Numbered from the stretch's first letter, positions 20,401 to 30,940 are shown. The stretch: 64,000 nucleotides of DNA from Altimarinus sp964500515 (GCA_964500515.1 CAZCNE010000001.1:62001-126000); one strand, 5' to 3'. The notes: generated from the letters alone by a model not told the origin. Made by a program: numbers and translations.

Positions 20401-21101
20401 TATCTGCAATCAAAAAAACTACACTTCTTGATTATCCATGAAAAATAGCTTGTATTATTTTTACAGCTTGATGCAATATGAGGTGTAGTTTTTGTTATAA
20501 TAGCGAATTTGTTATTCCTTCAGAGATAAAAAAACAAAAAGATTTTATTCCTGAAGAAATTTTTTTTAATTTTTTAGAAACAAGAATTTGAATTCTTGAT
20601 TGAGTTGTGATTTGTTGATGAGAACCTACAGTTCACAAAGATTTGTATGGTTTTATAAAAAAAATAAAAGAAATGTGATTTCTTGTTAAACTTGATACAA
20701 ATTGAAGAGATTCAAAGATTATAAATAAATTAATTGAAGAAAAATTAGTTGATTATATAGCAATGGATATAAAAAATTCTTTTGAAAAATATAGTGAAAC
20801 AACTCAAGTAAAAGAAAACTTAAAAAATTATGAAAAAAGTATAAATATAATAAAAAATTCTTGAATAAGTTATGAGTTTAGAACGACACTTGTAAAATGA
20901 TTACATGATTTGGAAGATATGAAAAAAATTTGAAAACTTTTATCTTGAGCAAAAAGTTATAATTTACAGAATTTTAAAGCTTGAAAAACTTTGAAAGAGG
21001 ATTTTAATTGAAAATCTTTTTCAAAAAAAGAATTAAAAGAATTTGAAAAAATAGCTAAAAAATATATAAAAGATGTAAAAATTAGAGAATATGATGAATA
21101 A
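20394..21101 (+). CDS. nrdG: Anaerobic ribonucleotide reductase-activating radical SAM enzyme
   Basis: 235 aa. Radical-SAM cluster motif C27-x3-C31-x2-C34 (CNMRCSFC), then CGGEPTVHKDLYGF (SAM-binding GGE) and LDTNGRDSKII. It is of the longer NrdG2 type (about 235 aa) that resembles pyruvate formate-lyase activases. It cleaves SAM to place the radical on the glycine of the upstream 65-aa protein. Its ATG overlaps that gene's stop, which suggests translational coupling. Confidence 0.93.
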
Positions 21102-21316
21102 AATATGATAAAATGAAAAAATGAAGAAACTATAAAATAATAATTTCTTTTAATCATTTTTTATGAAAAGAGCTGATTTGTAGTAATATACAATTTATAG
21201 AAATAATTGATTTCAACCAGTTTAATAGATACTTTATAAGTATCTTTTTTATTAATTTTTTTGGAATTTAGAATTATTTCATTATACTAGTCAAGATTAT
21301 TTTTTAATAGAAAAAT

Positions 21317-22387
21317 ATGAAATTTAATTTAGATAATTTAGTTTTGGAATACGAAAATCTTGAAAAAGAACTTGCAGATCCAGAAGTATTTAAAGATCAA
21401 AAAAAAGTAAAAGAAATATCTCTAAAGAAAAAAAATTTGGAAGAATCTGTGAATTTGTATCAAGAATATAAAAAATTAAACAATGCTTTGGAAGAAGCAG
21501 AAGAAATGCTTAACTCTTGAGATACTGAGATGAAAGAATTAGCTCTTATGCAAAAAGAAGAATCTATGCAAAAAATAGAAGATTTAGAAGAAAAATTAAA
21601 AATTGCACTTTTGCCAAAAGATCCAAATGATGAAAAAAATATAATAGTTGAAGTTAGAGCTTGAACTTGATGAGAAGAAGCTGCATTGTTTGCTTGAGAA
21701 TTAGCAAGAGCTTATATGAATTTTGCAAATGAATTGTCATATTCTGTTTCAATTGTTGAACAAAATGAAGCTGATGCTTGATGAATCAAAGAAATTATTT
21801 TTGAAGTAAAATGAGAATGAGCATATAGTAAATTTAAATATGAAGCTTGAACTCATAGAGTACAAAGAATTCCTGAAACTGAAAATAAATGAAGAGTTCA
21901 TACTTCAGCTATTACAGTTGCAGTTTTACCTGAAGTTGATGAAGTAGATGTAGAAATAAAACCAGAAGATATAGAGATGACTTTTTGTAGAGCATCATGA
22001 GCTTGATGACAACATGTAAATAAAACTGATAGTGCAGTTCATTTAAAACATATTCCAACTTGAATTGCTGTATTTTGTCAGGATGGTAGAAGTCAACATC
22101 AAAATAGAGAAAAAGCTTTTCAAATCCTTAGAAGTAAACTTTATACTTTTGAGGAAGAAAGACTTGCTAGAGAAAGATGAGAAGAAAGGCTTTCTCAAGT
22201 TTGAACTTGAGATAGAAGTGAAAAAATTAGAACATACAATTTTCCACAAGATAGAGTAACTGATCATAGAATTAGTCAAAATTTTTCTTGAATTCCAAAT
22301 ATTATGTCTTGAAAATTATGACATATAGTTGAAGCTTTGGCTATAGCTGATCAAACTGAACAATTAGAAAGAGCTAGTGGAAAATAA
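21317..22387 (+). CDS. prfA: Peptide chain release factor 1
   Basis: 356 aa. The codon-recognition tripeptide is PET (186-188, in RIPETENKGRVHTS), the PxT class of RF1 that reads UAA and UAG. The catalytic GGQ (230-232, in GAGGQHVN) is encoded TGA-TGA-CAA. Helical N-terminal domain 1-~100 and C-terminal RVTDHRISQNF. With UGA reassigned to Gly, RF2 is dispensable, and none is seen in the window. Confidence 0.97.
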
Positions 22388-22580
22388 AAATCGCCCCAAA
22401 CGGGACGAATTGGTTTATTTGTTTAAGATATTTTAATGGATAATAATCCTAAAGAGTTTGTGAAGAAATAGTTAGAGTTATGAAATAATAAATAAATTTA
22501 TGAAATGAATACTTGATTTTGTGATTAATTAGATTATTTAGGTAAAGATAAAAAATTATTTAATAAAATAATTAAATAGT

Positions 22581-22979
22581 ATGATTCTTTTAATTCTTGA
22601 AGACCAGTATGCAAATAAAATAACTAAAGAAATTTTAAATAAATTTAAAACTTTTAAAATTCCTATAAAATGGAATATAAAAAATCCTTTAAAATATTTA
22701 AAAATTTTGGGTAATATAAGATGAGAATTTATAATCTTACTTGATAATTATTTTCCTTGAAAATGATATGAAGAGCCTTTAGGGAATTTGTTTTTACTTG
22801 AATTATTAAAAACTTGAAAAAATTACAAAATAGTTTGCATATCTGATAGATGAAGTAGGTTAATAGATGAATATGAATGATGGAAACAGGCAAATAAAAA
22901 ATGATGGGTTTTATGATTTTGTCCAAACAAAAATTGAAATGAAATTTGTGAATTATTTAAAAAGACTAGATATATCTAG
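22581..22979 (+). CDS. Hypothetical protein (132 aa)
   Basis: Not recognised. Starts MILLILEDQYANKITKEIL, contains IIKGEFIILLDNYFPGKG-type alternating hydrophobic strands (GEFIILLDNYFPG) and KIVCISDRGSRLIDEYEG, ends KKTRYI. The strand-helix pattern with ILLDNYFPG suggests a small alpha/beta (receiver-like) fold, but the phosphoacceptor pattern is not clear. Nine TGA codons support coding. The stop codon lies inside the terminator hairpin. Confidence 0.6.
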
Positions 22980-22985
22980 TCTTTT
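22959..22985. terminator. Palindromic bidirectional terminator
   Basis: AAAAGACTAGATA and its reverse complement TATCTAGTCTTTT form a near-perfect hairpin containing the TAG stop of the upstream gene; A and T runs flank it. Confidence 0.85.
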
Positions 22986-23070
22986 ATTTTATAACGAATT
23001 TAACTTATTTTTAATTAATTCTATTAATTTATTAACTATAAACTCTTTTTCTTCATTATTTGTTTATTTT

Positions 23071-23106
23071 AATTATAGCAAACTTATATCTGTGTGCAAG
23101 TTAAAA
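23071..23106. repeat. 36-bp direct repeat, copy 1
   Basis: Identical over 36 bases to copy 2 (AATTATAGCAAACTTATA at its start). Read on the minus strand with one flanking base it begins GTTTTAACTTGC and ends TTTGCTATAAT, the layout of type II CRISPR repeats with an internal extended -10 (TGCTATAAT) and a possible -35 TTGCAC 16 bases upstream. Confidence 0.85.
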
Positions 23107-23135
23107 CTGAAAAGAAATAAAAAATTTTAAAAAAA

Positions 23136-23171
23136 AATTATAGCAAACTTATATCTGTGTGCAAGTTAAAA
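23136..23171. repeat. 36-bp direct repeat, copy 2
   Basis: Second exact copy, 65-bp period, 29-base A/T-only-like spacer between. The base next to the repeat differs (A instead of G on the minus strand). It abuts the GC-rich segment 23172-23354. No cas gene is in the window, so CRISPR origin is only a hypothesis; a duplicated promoter is the alternative. Confidence 0.85.
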
Positions 23172-23354
23172 TCACCGCGCTCATACTTTGTTCAAAACAG
23201 TTACGGCTGTCATTCACAAATTCTTAATCGCACCTACTAATTTTGAGTATCACGCGGCTAGAGTTAATAACTCTACTTGATGTTGTTTGCTAAAATTAGT
23301 TAAATTATTAGCAACCTGCTTCATCGGTTGAGAAATATTATTAACCAAACTCAT
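23172..23354. ncRNA. Candidate structured RNA (GC-rich island)
   Basis: About 40% GC against roughly 25% around it. Several helices can be drawn: CCGCG (23175-23179) with CGCGG (23253-23257), extended by ATACT (23183-23187) with AGTAT (23246-23250); hairpin ACAG/CTGT (23197-23210); TAGAGTTA/TAACTCTA (23259-23275); TTGCTAA/TTAGCAA (23287-23314). It matches no RNA family I know (not tmRNA, RNase P, SRP or 6S by motif). On the plus strand the adjoining repeat reads GCAAGTTAAAATCACCG, like a tracrRNA anti-repeat leading into its tail. A 62-codon frame on the minus strand (23166-23354) is the alternative reading. Confidence 0.4.
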
Positions 23355-23443
23355 TATTAGTGTTATGTTGAATATATTTTTCAATTGCTATTTATTTCAA
23401 AATAGATATAATATTTAAGATTTAATTTTAATAATTTATCACT

Positions 23444-23563
23444 ATGATAGTTTTCTTAATGATAATTCTTATGATTGTTTTTTATTTATCCATAATCATA
23501 GATTGAGTTAAAAAATTATTTTCAAAAAAACAATCAAATTGAAAAATAAAATATAAAGTATAA
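23444..23563 (+). CDS. Small single-span membrane protein (39 aa)
   Basis: Residues 1-20 are hydrophobic (IVFLMIILMIVFYLSIIII), then a short Lys-rich tail; two TGA codons. Unrecognised. Followed by a clear terminator, which supports expression of this short gene. Confidence 0.45.
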
Positions 23564-23653
23564 CTACTTCCAATATTCAGTTTTTTTATTTTGTTCATTT
23601 TTTAAACAAAAGAAATAAAAATAAAAATGTAATAATACAATAATTTATTAATC

Positions 23654-23692
23654 AAAAACCTTTGGCAAATCCGCTAAAGGTTTTATTTTTTT
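23654..23692 (+). terminator. Intrinsic terminator
   Basis: AAAAACCTTT pairs with AAAGGTTTTA around a loop holding GGC/GCT, followed by TTTTTTTT. Confidence 0.8.
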
Positions 23693-23733
23693 TGTATTAT
23701 AACAAACTAATACCTATTTGAAATTTCTAAAAA

Positions 23734-23952
23734 TTATATTATTACAATAATTCATAAAACAATTAAAGCTCATAGTATAAAACTAAAAACAGCATTTTTT
23801 CTATTTTCTTTTTTTATCTCATTCTCTAAATCTTTTTCATATTTTTCCTCTATTCATTCTAATCATAATTCTTTTCTTAAAAAATCATATCCTTCATCAA
23901 GCTCTTTCATTTTTTGCAAATATTCTTCATAAATTAAAGCATCCTTATCCAT
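23734..23952 (-). CDS. Small tail-anchored membrane protein (72 aa)
   Basis: Unrecognised. An acidic/basic helical N-terminal part (YEEYLQKMKELDEGYDFLRK, coiled-coil-like) and a C-terminal hydrophobic helix (FSFILGALIVLGIIVII). Glycines by TGA. Antisense neighbour of the terminator at 23654; independent unit. Confidence 0.55.
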
Positions 23953-24081
23953 TTTTAAGAGTGTAATCATATAAATTATTTATAATAATATTAAAAAATG
24001 GAAAAAAACAAAATTTTTATCAATTATAATTTTTCAAAACAAAAAAAGTGTTTATAATTATTTTAACTTTAAAAAAAAACT

Positions 24082-24351
24082 ATGGAAAATAAAATTAAAG
24101 CTAATTTAACTTGAGCTGAAACAAGAAATAAACCCAAACTAGAATTGTATATAGAAGATATAAGTCAAATTGTAGAGGATTTAAAAAATTGAATAGATAT
24201 AAATTCGTGTAGATGTAGTTATTTTTCTTTAAGATGAACAGTTGAAATGGCTATAAGGTGAGAAATATGAGAAAAATTTAAATTAATAGAGACTTGAAAC
24301 AAGGAAATCATAGAAAAATTAGCAATTAAAATATTAAATAATAGTTTATAG
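24082..24351 (+). CDS. Hypothetical protein (89 aa)
   Basis: Unrecognised small soluble protein. Starts MENKIKANLTGAETRNKPKL; contains DINSCRCSYFSLRGTVEMA with two Cys and ends in a Lys/Ile helix. Six TGA codons at plausible glycines support it. Begins a run of four closely spaced plus-strand genes. Confidence 0.55.
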
Positions 24352-24365
24352 TTTTAAAAATTCTT

Positions 24366-24821
24366 ATGGTAAAAATTTGAACTAGAGAAGAATATCACAA
24401 AATAAAACAAAAAGAAGCTTATGGAAGGGAAGATTGTCCTTTTTGTGATTTAGAAACAAATAAAGATTATATAATTTGGAGAGGAAAATATTGGTTTTTG
24501 ATTCACAATAAATTTCCGTATTCTTGAAACCAAAAACATATTATGGCACTTCCTTATGAGCATAAAAAATTCTCAATAGAATTAAATGAAAAAGAATTAA
24601 TTGAATTAAAAGAAGTCTACAAATTTGTTAAAAAATGGTTTTGAGAAGAAAGTTATTTTTCTTGTACTAGGGAATCTATGTGAAACAGAAGCGTAGAACA
24701 TATACATATTCACTTTATTCCTTGAAGACTTCAATGAAAATATTTGAGAAAAATGCTTGAAAATCAAGGTTATCCAATCCAACAAGAATTGGATATAAAT
24801 GAGAAAAAGTATAGAAAATAA
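24366..24821 (+). CDS. HIT-family nucleotide-binding protein
   Basis: 151 aa. CPFCDLETNKDYIIWRGKYW near the start is typical of HIT/GalT-type proteins, HIMALPYEHK in the middle, and the histidine triad at EHIHIHFIPG near residue 120. Family members are nucleotidyl hydrolases or transferases on dinucleotides. Substrate cannot be inferred. 14 bases after the previous gene. Confidence 0.82.
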
Positions 24822-24878
24822 TCTTGCTTTTTTTATAAAAATAGATACTATTAACTCAATAAAATTTAATTTTTAATT

Positions 24879-25085
24879 ATGACCTTTATTCAAACATCTT
24901 TTCAAATAGATTCAAAATCCAAAATTCCAGATTTTATATCATGAAAAAAATTTAGAAATGATGAGGAATTTATAGAAGCACTGGAGGATTATTTATTTGG
25001 GAAAGAAATGATTCTTGCTGATAAATGAGATTATATAACAAAAGATGATGTTTTTAGAGAATTAGATTCTTGTATATGAAAGTAA
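24879..25085 (+). CDS. Type II antitoxin (RelB/ParD-like)
   Basis: 68 aa, acidic C-terminal half with KGDYITKDDVFRELDS, the kind of segment by which such antitoxins wrap RelE-fold toxins. The N-terminal part would be the DNA-binding/dimer region. It overlaps the toxin gene by 10 bases, the usual antitoxin-first order. Confidence 0.65.
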
Positions 25086-25338
25086 TTTATGAAAATAAAT
25101 TTCTAAAATATATTAAAAACTTAGATTCAAATATTTCAAATAATTTGAAAAAATTGCTTTTGAATTTAGAAGTAAGTAATAGTTTGAATTGAGTAAAAAA
25201 TATGAGAAAAATGATTTGATATAATGATTATTATAAGATAAGAATCTGAGATTATAGATTATGAATAAAATTTAACAATTGATTATGTATTTTTTAAGAT
25301 TTATGCATAGGAAAGATATATACAAAAAATTTCCATAA
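25076..25338 (+). pseudogene. RelE/ParE-superfamily toxin, frameshifted in a T6 run
   Basis: Frame opens at ATG 25076: KVIYENKFLKYIKNLD, then VKNMRKMIGYNDYYKI and RIGDYRLGIKFNNG, the RelE/HigB-like core. It stops at TAA 25295-25297, but the missing family C-terminus FLRFMHRKDIYKKFP lies in the next frame up to TAA 25336-25338. One extra T in the run 25290-25295 would restore the full ~87-aa protein. Either the toxin is inactivated, the run slips on purpose, or the base is a sequencing error. The antitoxin is intact. Confidence 0.8.
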
Positions 25339-25361
25339 AATTTATTAATTAACACAAAAAA

Positions 25362-27263
25362 ATGACTCCAGAAAATAATTATTCAGCAAAAAATATACAA
25401 GTTTTAGAATGACTTGAACCAGTTAGAAAAAGACCTTGAATGTATATCTGATCAACAGATGAAACTTGATTACATCATTTAGTTTGGGAAATAGTTGATA
25501 ATTCTATAGATGAAGCAATGGCTTGATTTTGTGATGAAATAACTATCACAGTTTGAGAAGATTGATCTTGTACAGTTGAAGATAACGGTAGATGAATTCC
25601 TACTGAAATACATCCAAAAACTTGAAAATCTACTCTTGAAACTATTCTTACAGTTTTGCATGCTTGAGGTAAATTTGGTTGAGGTTGATACAAAGTTTCT
25701 TGAGGTCTTCACTGAGTTTGATCAAGTGTAGTTAACGCTCTTTCAAGCAAGATGGAAGCTTGGGTTCACAGAGATGGAAAAATTTTTTATCAAACATTTC
25801 AAAAGTGAATTCCTGATTGAAAATGAGAGGAAATTTGAGATACAAATAAAACTTGAACTATTATAAAATTTTTTCCTGATGAAAGTATTTTTAAAACAAC
25901 AACTGATTTTAGCAATAAAATTATAATAAATAGATTAAGACAGCAAGCTTATCTAACAAAATGAGTAAAAATTAATTTTTATGATGAGAGAAGTGATTAC
26001 AGATACAGGTTTTATTTTGAATGATGAATTAAATCTTATGTAAATTTTTTAAATAAAAATGAAGATACAATATGAAGTATTTTTTATATTGAAAAAGAAA
26101 AAAATGAAATCAATGTAGAAATTGCTATGCAATACAATAAAGAATTTTCAAATAATATTATAAGTTTTGTAAATAATATCCATACTTTGGAATGATGAAG
26201 TCATATGGTTTGATTTAGAACAGCATTAACAAGAACAATAAATAAATATGCGAGAGATAAATGAATATTAAAAGAAAAAGATCAAAATTTGACAAATGAA
26301 GATGTTGTAGAATGACTTACTTGTGTAATTTCTGTTAAAATTATAGATCCACAATTTGAATGACAAACTAAATCAAAACTTTGAACTCCGGAAGCTAGAT
26401 GAGCTGTTGATTCAGTATTTTCAGAAAAATTGATGGAATATCTTGAAGAAAATCCAAGTGAAGCAAAAAATATTTGTGAAAAAGTGTTTTTAGCAGCAAA
26501 AGCTAGACTTGCCGCAAGAGCCGCAAGAGATACAGTTATAAGAAAATGAGCTTTGGAATGAATGACTTTACCTTGAAAGTTGGCTGATTGTTCTAGTCGT
26601 GATCCAAAAATTTCAGAACTTTATATAGTCGAAGGAGATTCTGCCTGAGGTTCTGCTAAACAATGAAGAAATAGGGAAACACAAGCTATTTTGCCTTTAA
26701 GGTGAAAAATATTAAATACAGAACAAGCTCGTATAGATAAAATTTTTTCAAATATTGAAATAAAAAGTCTTATTATAGCGTTTTGAACTTCTGTTTGAGA
26801 GACTTTTGATATAAGTAAACTTAGATATCATAGAATTGTTATAATGACGGATGCTGATGTAGATGGTGCTCATATTAGAACATTACTTTTAACTTTCTTT
26901 TTTAGATATTTTAAAGAATTGGTTGAGTGAGGTTATATTTATATAGCTCAACCACCACTTTATAAACTTACAAAATGAAAAAATTTTTGGTATGTATATA
27001 GTGATGAAGAAAAAGATAAAATAAGAGAAGAAAATTCAATTGCTTGAGAAAATATTCAAAGATATAAAGGTTTATGAGAAATGAATCCTGAACAATTATG
27101 GGAAACAACAATGGATCCTTCAGTTAGAAAAATGTTTAGAGTTACGATTGAAGATGCTTCAAAAGCTGATGAAATGTTTAAAATACTTATGTGAGATGAA
27201 GTTTTACCTAGAAGAAGATTTATACAATCAAGAGCAAAATCAGTTAAAAATTTGGATGTGTAA
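25362..27263 (+). CDS. gyrB: DNA gyrase subunit B
   Basis: 633 aa, normal length. GHKL ATPase: LEGLEPVRKRPGMYIGST, EIVDNSIDEAMAG, VEDNGRGIPTEIHPKTGK and the lid GGKFGGGGYKVSGGLHGVG (nearly all glycines TGA). The Toprim domain has LYIVEGDSAGGSAKQGRNR and IMTDADVDGAHIRTLL; the C-terminal tail has QRYKGLGEMNPEQLWETT. Supplies ATP-driven strand passage with GyrA, which is not in the window. Confidence 0.97.
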
Positions 27264-27366
27264 AATATGTTGAAATATTGAAACAGTAAAACAATAAAAT
27301 GATAATTTTTTTAATTAAATAAATATCACTAGTTTTTTAGGACAGTGGTATTTTTGTTGTCAAATA

Positions 27367-27822
27367 TTATACTTCTTTTAAAACTTTTTGAGCATGTCAT
27401 TTTGCTTTTATGTTTCTGTATTCTTTTATTATATTTCAATCTTTATCAAGTAAAAAACTACTTCTTATAACTCATAAAATTATTTTTCAGTAATTGTTTT
27501 TTTCACCAAAAACTCATAATTCCTTGTGCAATATCAAATCTGGATCAGAAATTAAATCATTTTCTAAACTTAATTTTTCTCTAAATTTTTTATGAGATTC
27601 AATACTATCTTTTGAGACTCAAACTAATTTGTATCATTTCTCTAAAAAATCATTTCTTAAATCAGAAAAATCTTTATTTTCTATACTACAACCTGGAGTG
27701 TTATCTTTTGGATAAAAATATAAAATAGTTTTATCTTTTCATAAAATTTCTTTTAAGGAAATTTCTTTTTCATCTCAATTAGAAGTTAGAACTTTATATT
27801 TATTGTTTAAATTTAGCTTCAT
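27367..27822 (-). CDS. bcp: Peroxiredoxin, Bcp/PrxQ type
   Basis: 151 aa. TILYFYPKDNTPGCSIENKDF with the peroxidatic Cys near residue 45; the usual resolving Cys five residues later is absent (Asn/Lys there), so it would act as a 1-Cys enzyme or use another thiol. Further motifs LVGVSKDSIESHKKF and SSFLLDKDGNIIKEYR. Reduces hydroperoxides; fits an anaerobe that meets oxygen. Confidence 0.9.
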
Positions 27823-27929
27823 TTTTTTAAATTAAATATATATATATATATAAATATACTCAAATATTTGCATAATAAAAAAATATATATTAAAATATAT
27901 TTACAAACTTAATTTTTAATTAACAATTT

Positions 27930-28106
27930 ATGTTTAAATTAAAAAAGAAAACAAATTATGATATGTTGTATTGGTCACTTTTTATAGCTAGTGCTGTTAC
28001 TATGACTTTAAAAATCATTGAAACAACTTCAGCTAGATCAATGGAATTATTTGCTCTAAATCCAGAACTTGCAAAATATTCTTTATTTGTACACATCTTT
28101 TCATAA
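27930..28106 (+). CDS. Small membrane protein (58 aa)
   Basis: Unrecognised. Basic N-terminus KLKKKTNYDM, one hydrophobic helix (LYWSLFIASAVTMTLKII) and a short tail with ELFALNPELAKY. No TGA in frame, so coding support is from length, start context and a terminator right behind. Confidence 0.45.
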   Translation: MFKLKKKTNYDMLYWSLFIASAVTMTLKIIETTSARSMELFALNPELAKYSLFVHIFS

Positions 28107-28126
28107 TATTTTCTTATTTTGACCAT

Positions 28127-28158
28127 ATTAAAACATTATATAATTATAATGTTTTTTT
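28127..28158 (+). terminator. Intrinsic terminator
   Basis: AAAACATTATA pairs with TATAATGTTTT around TAAT, followed by TTTT. Confidence 0.75.
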
Positions 28159-28246
28159 ATTTATTTTATTAAATTAATTTCTAATTTTATTTGCAAATAT
28201 TTTGAAAAATATATAATATAATTACTTTAATTAGTAATTTTTATAT

Positions 28247-29212
28247 ATGCTTTGAGTTGTTATTCCTATTATACTTACATTAGCTCTTGTTTTTGGTGCT
28301 ATATTAGGTGTTAATTTCTTTATTTTTGCAATTATATTTGATATATTTTTAATTACTTTATCAGTTAGGATTGTTAAACCAAATACAGTTAGAACTGTTG
28401 AATTTTTTTGAAAATATAATCGTATACTTAGACCTTGATTAAATTTTATAATTCCAGTTTTTGAAACAACAAGATCACAAGTTCTTTATAGAAGAAATTT
28501 CCCTGTAGATGTTGAATGAGTTACTCATGATAATGTAACTGCTTATATTTGATTAAATGTGATTTATTATGTAGATGATGATTGAAATAATTCAAGAGAA
28601 GGAAATATTTATAGATCAGTATATTCTATAGATGATCATAGAACTATGATGAAATCTACAATTGATGAACAATTAAGATCTATGATAGTTAATTTTACAC
28701 ATAAAGAAATATTTTGAAAAAGAGAAGAAATTGGTAATGCAATAGAAGAAAGACTTAGAGAAAAACTAGCATCTTTTTGATACAAACTTGATTCCATTCA
28801 AGTTAGGGATGTTAAGCTTGATAACTCTGTTATGACAGCTATGAATAAAGTTGTAGAATCTGAAAAATTGAAAGAAGCTGCATTTAATGAATGAGAAGCT
28901 AATAAAATTAGACAAGTTAAACAAGCAGAAGCAGAAAAAGAATCGAAAATCTTACTTTGACAAGGTATGGCTTGACAAAGAATGGAAATTGCTAGATGAT
29001 TTAAAGAATCTGTTGATATGATTAGAGAATCAGATGAAAAACTTGATTGAGCAAAGGTTTTGGAATTTTTGCTAGATTCTTCGAGAATTGAGACTCTTGG
29101 AAATATTTGAGAAAAACAAAATTCTAAACTAATTTACTTAAATGAAGATTTAGAATGAAGAAGTGCAAAATGAAGAAATTCTAAATTAATTGCTTGAAGT
29201 GAAATAATGTAG
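28247..29212 (+). CDS. SPFH/stomatin-like membrane protein
   Basis: 321 aa. N-terminal hydrophobic region (residues 1-~40), then the band-7 domain: VRIVKPNTVRTVEFFGKYNRI, PGLNFIIPVFETTR, VDVEGVTHDNVTAYIGLNVIYYV, MKSTIDEQLRSMI, FGYKLDSIQVRDVKLDNSV. A charged coiled coil (EAAFNEGEANKIRQVKQAEA) and SRIETLGNIGEKQNSKLIYL follow. Such proteins form ring or cage scaffolds on the inner membrane, often around proteases; no NfeD partner is adjacent. Confidence 0.9.
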
Positions 29213-29249
29213 TAAAAGTTTTACTAGTTTACTTTATATTTAAATTAAA

Positions 29250-29274
29250 AAGGAGCGGAATTTCACCGTTCCTT
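29250..29274 (+). terminator. Probable terminator after the SPFH gene
   Basis: AAGGAGCGG pairs with CCGTTCCTT (one G-U) around seven bases; only a weak T tract follows. Confidence 0.5.
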
Positions 29275-29298
29275 ATTAGTAAATAAAATATAAAAATT

Positions 29299-30312
29299 AT
29301 GATTTTATTTTGTTTTTTACTTTTTTTCTTTGGTTTATTTTTTTGAAGTTTTGCTTCAGTTATAATTTATAGATTAAAGCTATGAGAATCTTGAATTATG
29401 TTTTGACGAAGCAAATGTCCAAAATGTAAACATTTACTTTGAATTTTTGATTTAATTCCATTTTTTTCATATATTTTTTCAAAATGAAAATGCAAGTATT
29501 GTAAGAAGAAAATTAATATTGTTTATCCCATACTGGAACTATCAACTTGATTAGTTTTTTTTCTTGTTTGATACACTTTGATTGATTTTAATTCAATTAT
29601 TTTTTTTGATAAAATAGAAATTATTAAATTATTTTATTTTCTTTTTTTGAGTTTTATTGTAATTTTGATGATTTTTTATGATATTTTATTTTTAGAAATT
29701 CACGAATGAATTCTTTTAGCTTGAATTTTTGTAAGTTTGATAATTATTTATTTGCAAAATTTTATAAGTTGATTTTATATAATTCAAACTTTACCAAATT
29801 ATACAGAAAAGCTAAGTTTGATTCAAGCTAGTTTGGAAATATTTTCATATATTTGAATTATATGACTTTTGTATTTTATAATGCTTAAATGATTAAAAGA
29901 AATTTATGATTTGTTTATAATTATTTGAATAATTATTTTTATTTATTTTATTTGAAATTATTTTAGTTTAATTGATTCAACAATTTTTAATTCAATAATT
30001 TGAATACTTATAATTTTTGTTTTTTTCTTTTTGCAAATTCTTGTTAGTAAAGGGAAATGGATGTGATGATGAGATTTAAGAATTGCAATTTTACTTTGAA
30101 TGATTTTAGGTTATAACTTTATTTTTCCTTGACTTGTTATAACTTATTTGATATGAAGTATTATTTGAATATTAGTTATATTTATACAAAAACTACAAAA
30201 AAGAAAAGAAATAAACACTATGATTCCATTTTGACCATTTTTATGAATTTGATTACTTATTTGTTTATTTTTTCAAAATAAAATTTACAATTTAATTTTT
30301 TATTATTTATAA
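29299..30312 (+). CDS. pilD: Prepilin peptidase (type IV leader peptidase)
   Basis: 337 aa, strongly hydrophobic with about eight membrane helices. N-terminal GLFFGSFASVIIYRL, the zinc-binding pair CPKC ... CKYC (residues ~37-70), first catalytic Asp in MIFYDILFLEIHEG and second in MGGGDLRIAILLG. It cleaves leaders of type IV prepilins and N-methylates them. A substrate candidate is the NHL pilin at 3.4 kb. Longer than usual (~250 aa) because of extra helices between the two Asp motifs. Confidence 0.92.
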
Positions 30313-30400
30313 ATAAGAAAAACAAAAAGTAAATTTGTTTTATTTTACAAAATGGCTAAAATTAAGTACAATATTATATATTAAAATTAAAAACAAAAAT

Positions 30401-30940
30401 ATGGATGCAAAAAAAATACAGGCAATAAGAGATTTTATTATAAATGCTGAAAAATCGATTAAAAATGCTAAAAAAATACTTAAAGATATTCTTGAAGAAA
30501 ATTGAATTGAAGTTAAGTGAGATGAAATTGATTTAGATACTACTTGATTAAATTCTTATAAAAGTAATGAATCAAAGATTATTGAAGGAGTTTTTACTTG
30601 AGAAGAAATGCTTTGAGTAGATAATCACAAATATCCAGTTCCTGCAAATTATGCTTCTAAATCAAAACTTGTTCAATGAGATAGACTTAAACTTACAATT
30701 GAACCAAGTTGAAAAATGCTTTATAAACAAATTAAACCAATAGAAAGAGAAGAAAAAATTTGACTTTTAACAAAAGATGAATGAAAGTATCAAGTAGTTG
30801 CAGAATGACTTACTTACAATGTGCTTACTGCTGCAGTTACTCACTTTAAAGCTGAAATTTGAGATAGTATTTCTATTATTGTTCCAAGTTGAAAACAAGC
30901 TAATTTTGCAGCAATTGAAACTGTAATCCCAAAAGAATAA
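30401..30940 (+). CDS. Conserved hypothetical protein (179 aa)
   Basis: Not assigned. An N-terminal helix rich in Lys/Ala/Ile (residues 1-32), an acidic middle, then EGVFTGEEMLGVDNHKYPVP followed by ANYASKSKLVQGDRLKL and a C-terminal beta-rich part with KAEIGDSISIIVPSGKQANF. The KYPVPANYASKSKLVxGD segment reminds me of a family frequent in CPR genomes with no known function; this is recollection, not a search. Many TGA codons in turns. Stands alone. Confidence 0.6.

Noticed and set aside
23071..23171. Confirmed CRISPR array
   Set aside because: Only two repeats, a single A/T-only spacer and no cas genes in the window; not enough to annotate as CRISPR.
23166..23354. 62-codon minus-strand frame starting MSLVNNISQPMKQ
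   Set aside because: An open frame of this length is not rare in a GC-richer patch with two stop codons, it ends inside the 36-bp repeat, and several GC-rich helices favour a structured RNA. Kept only as an alternative.
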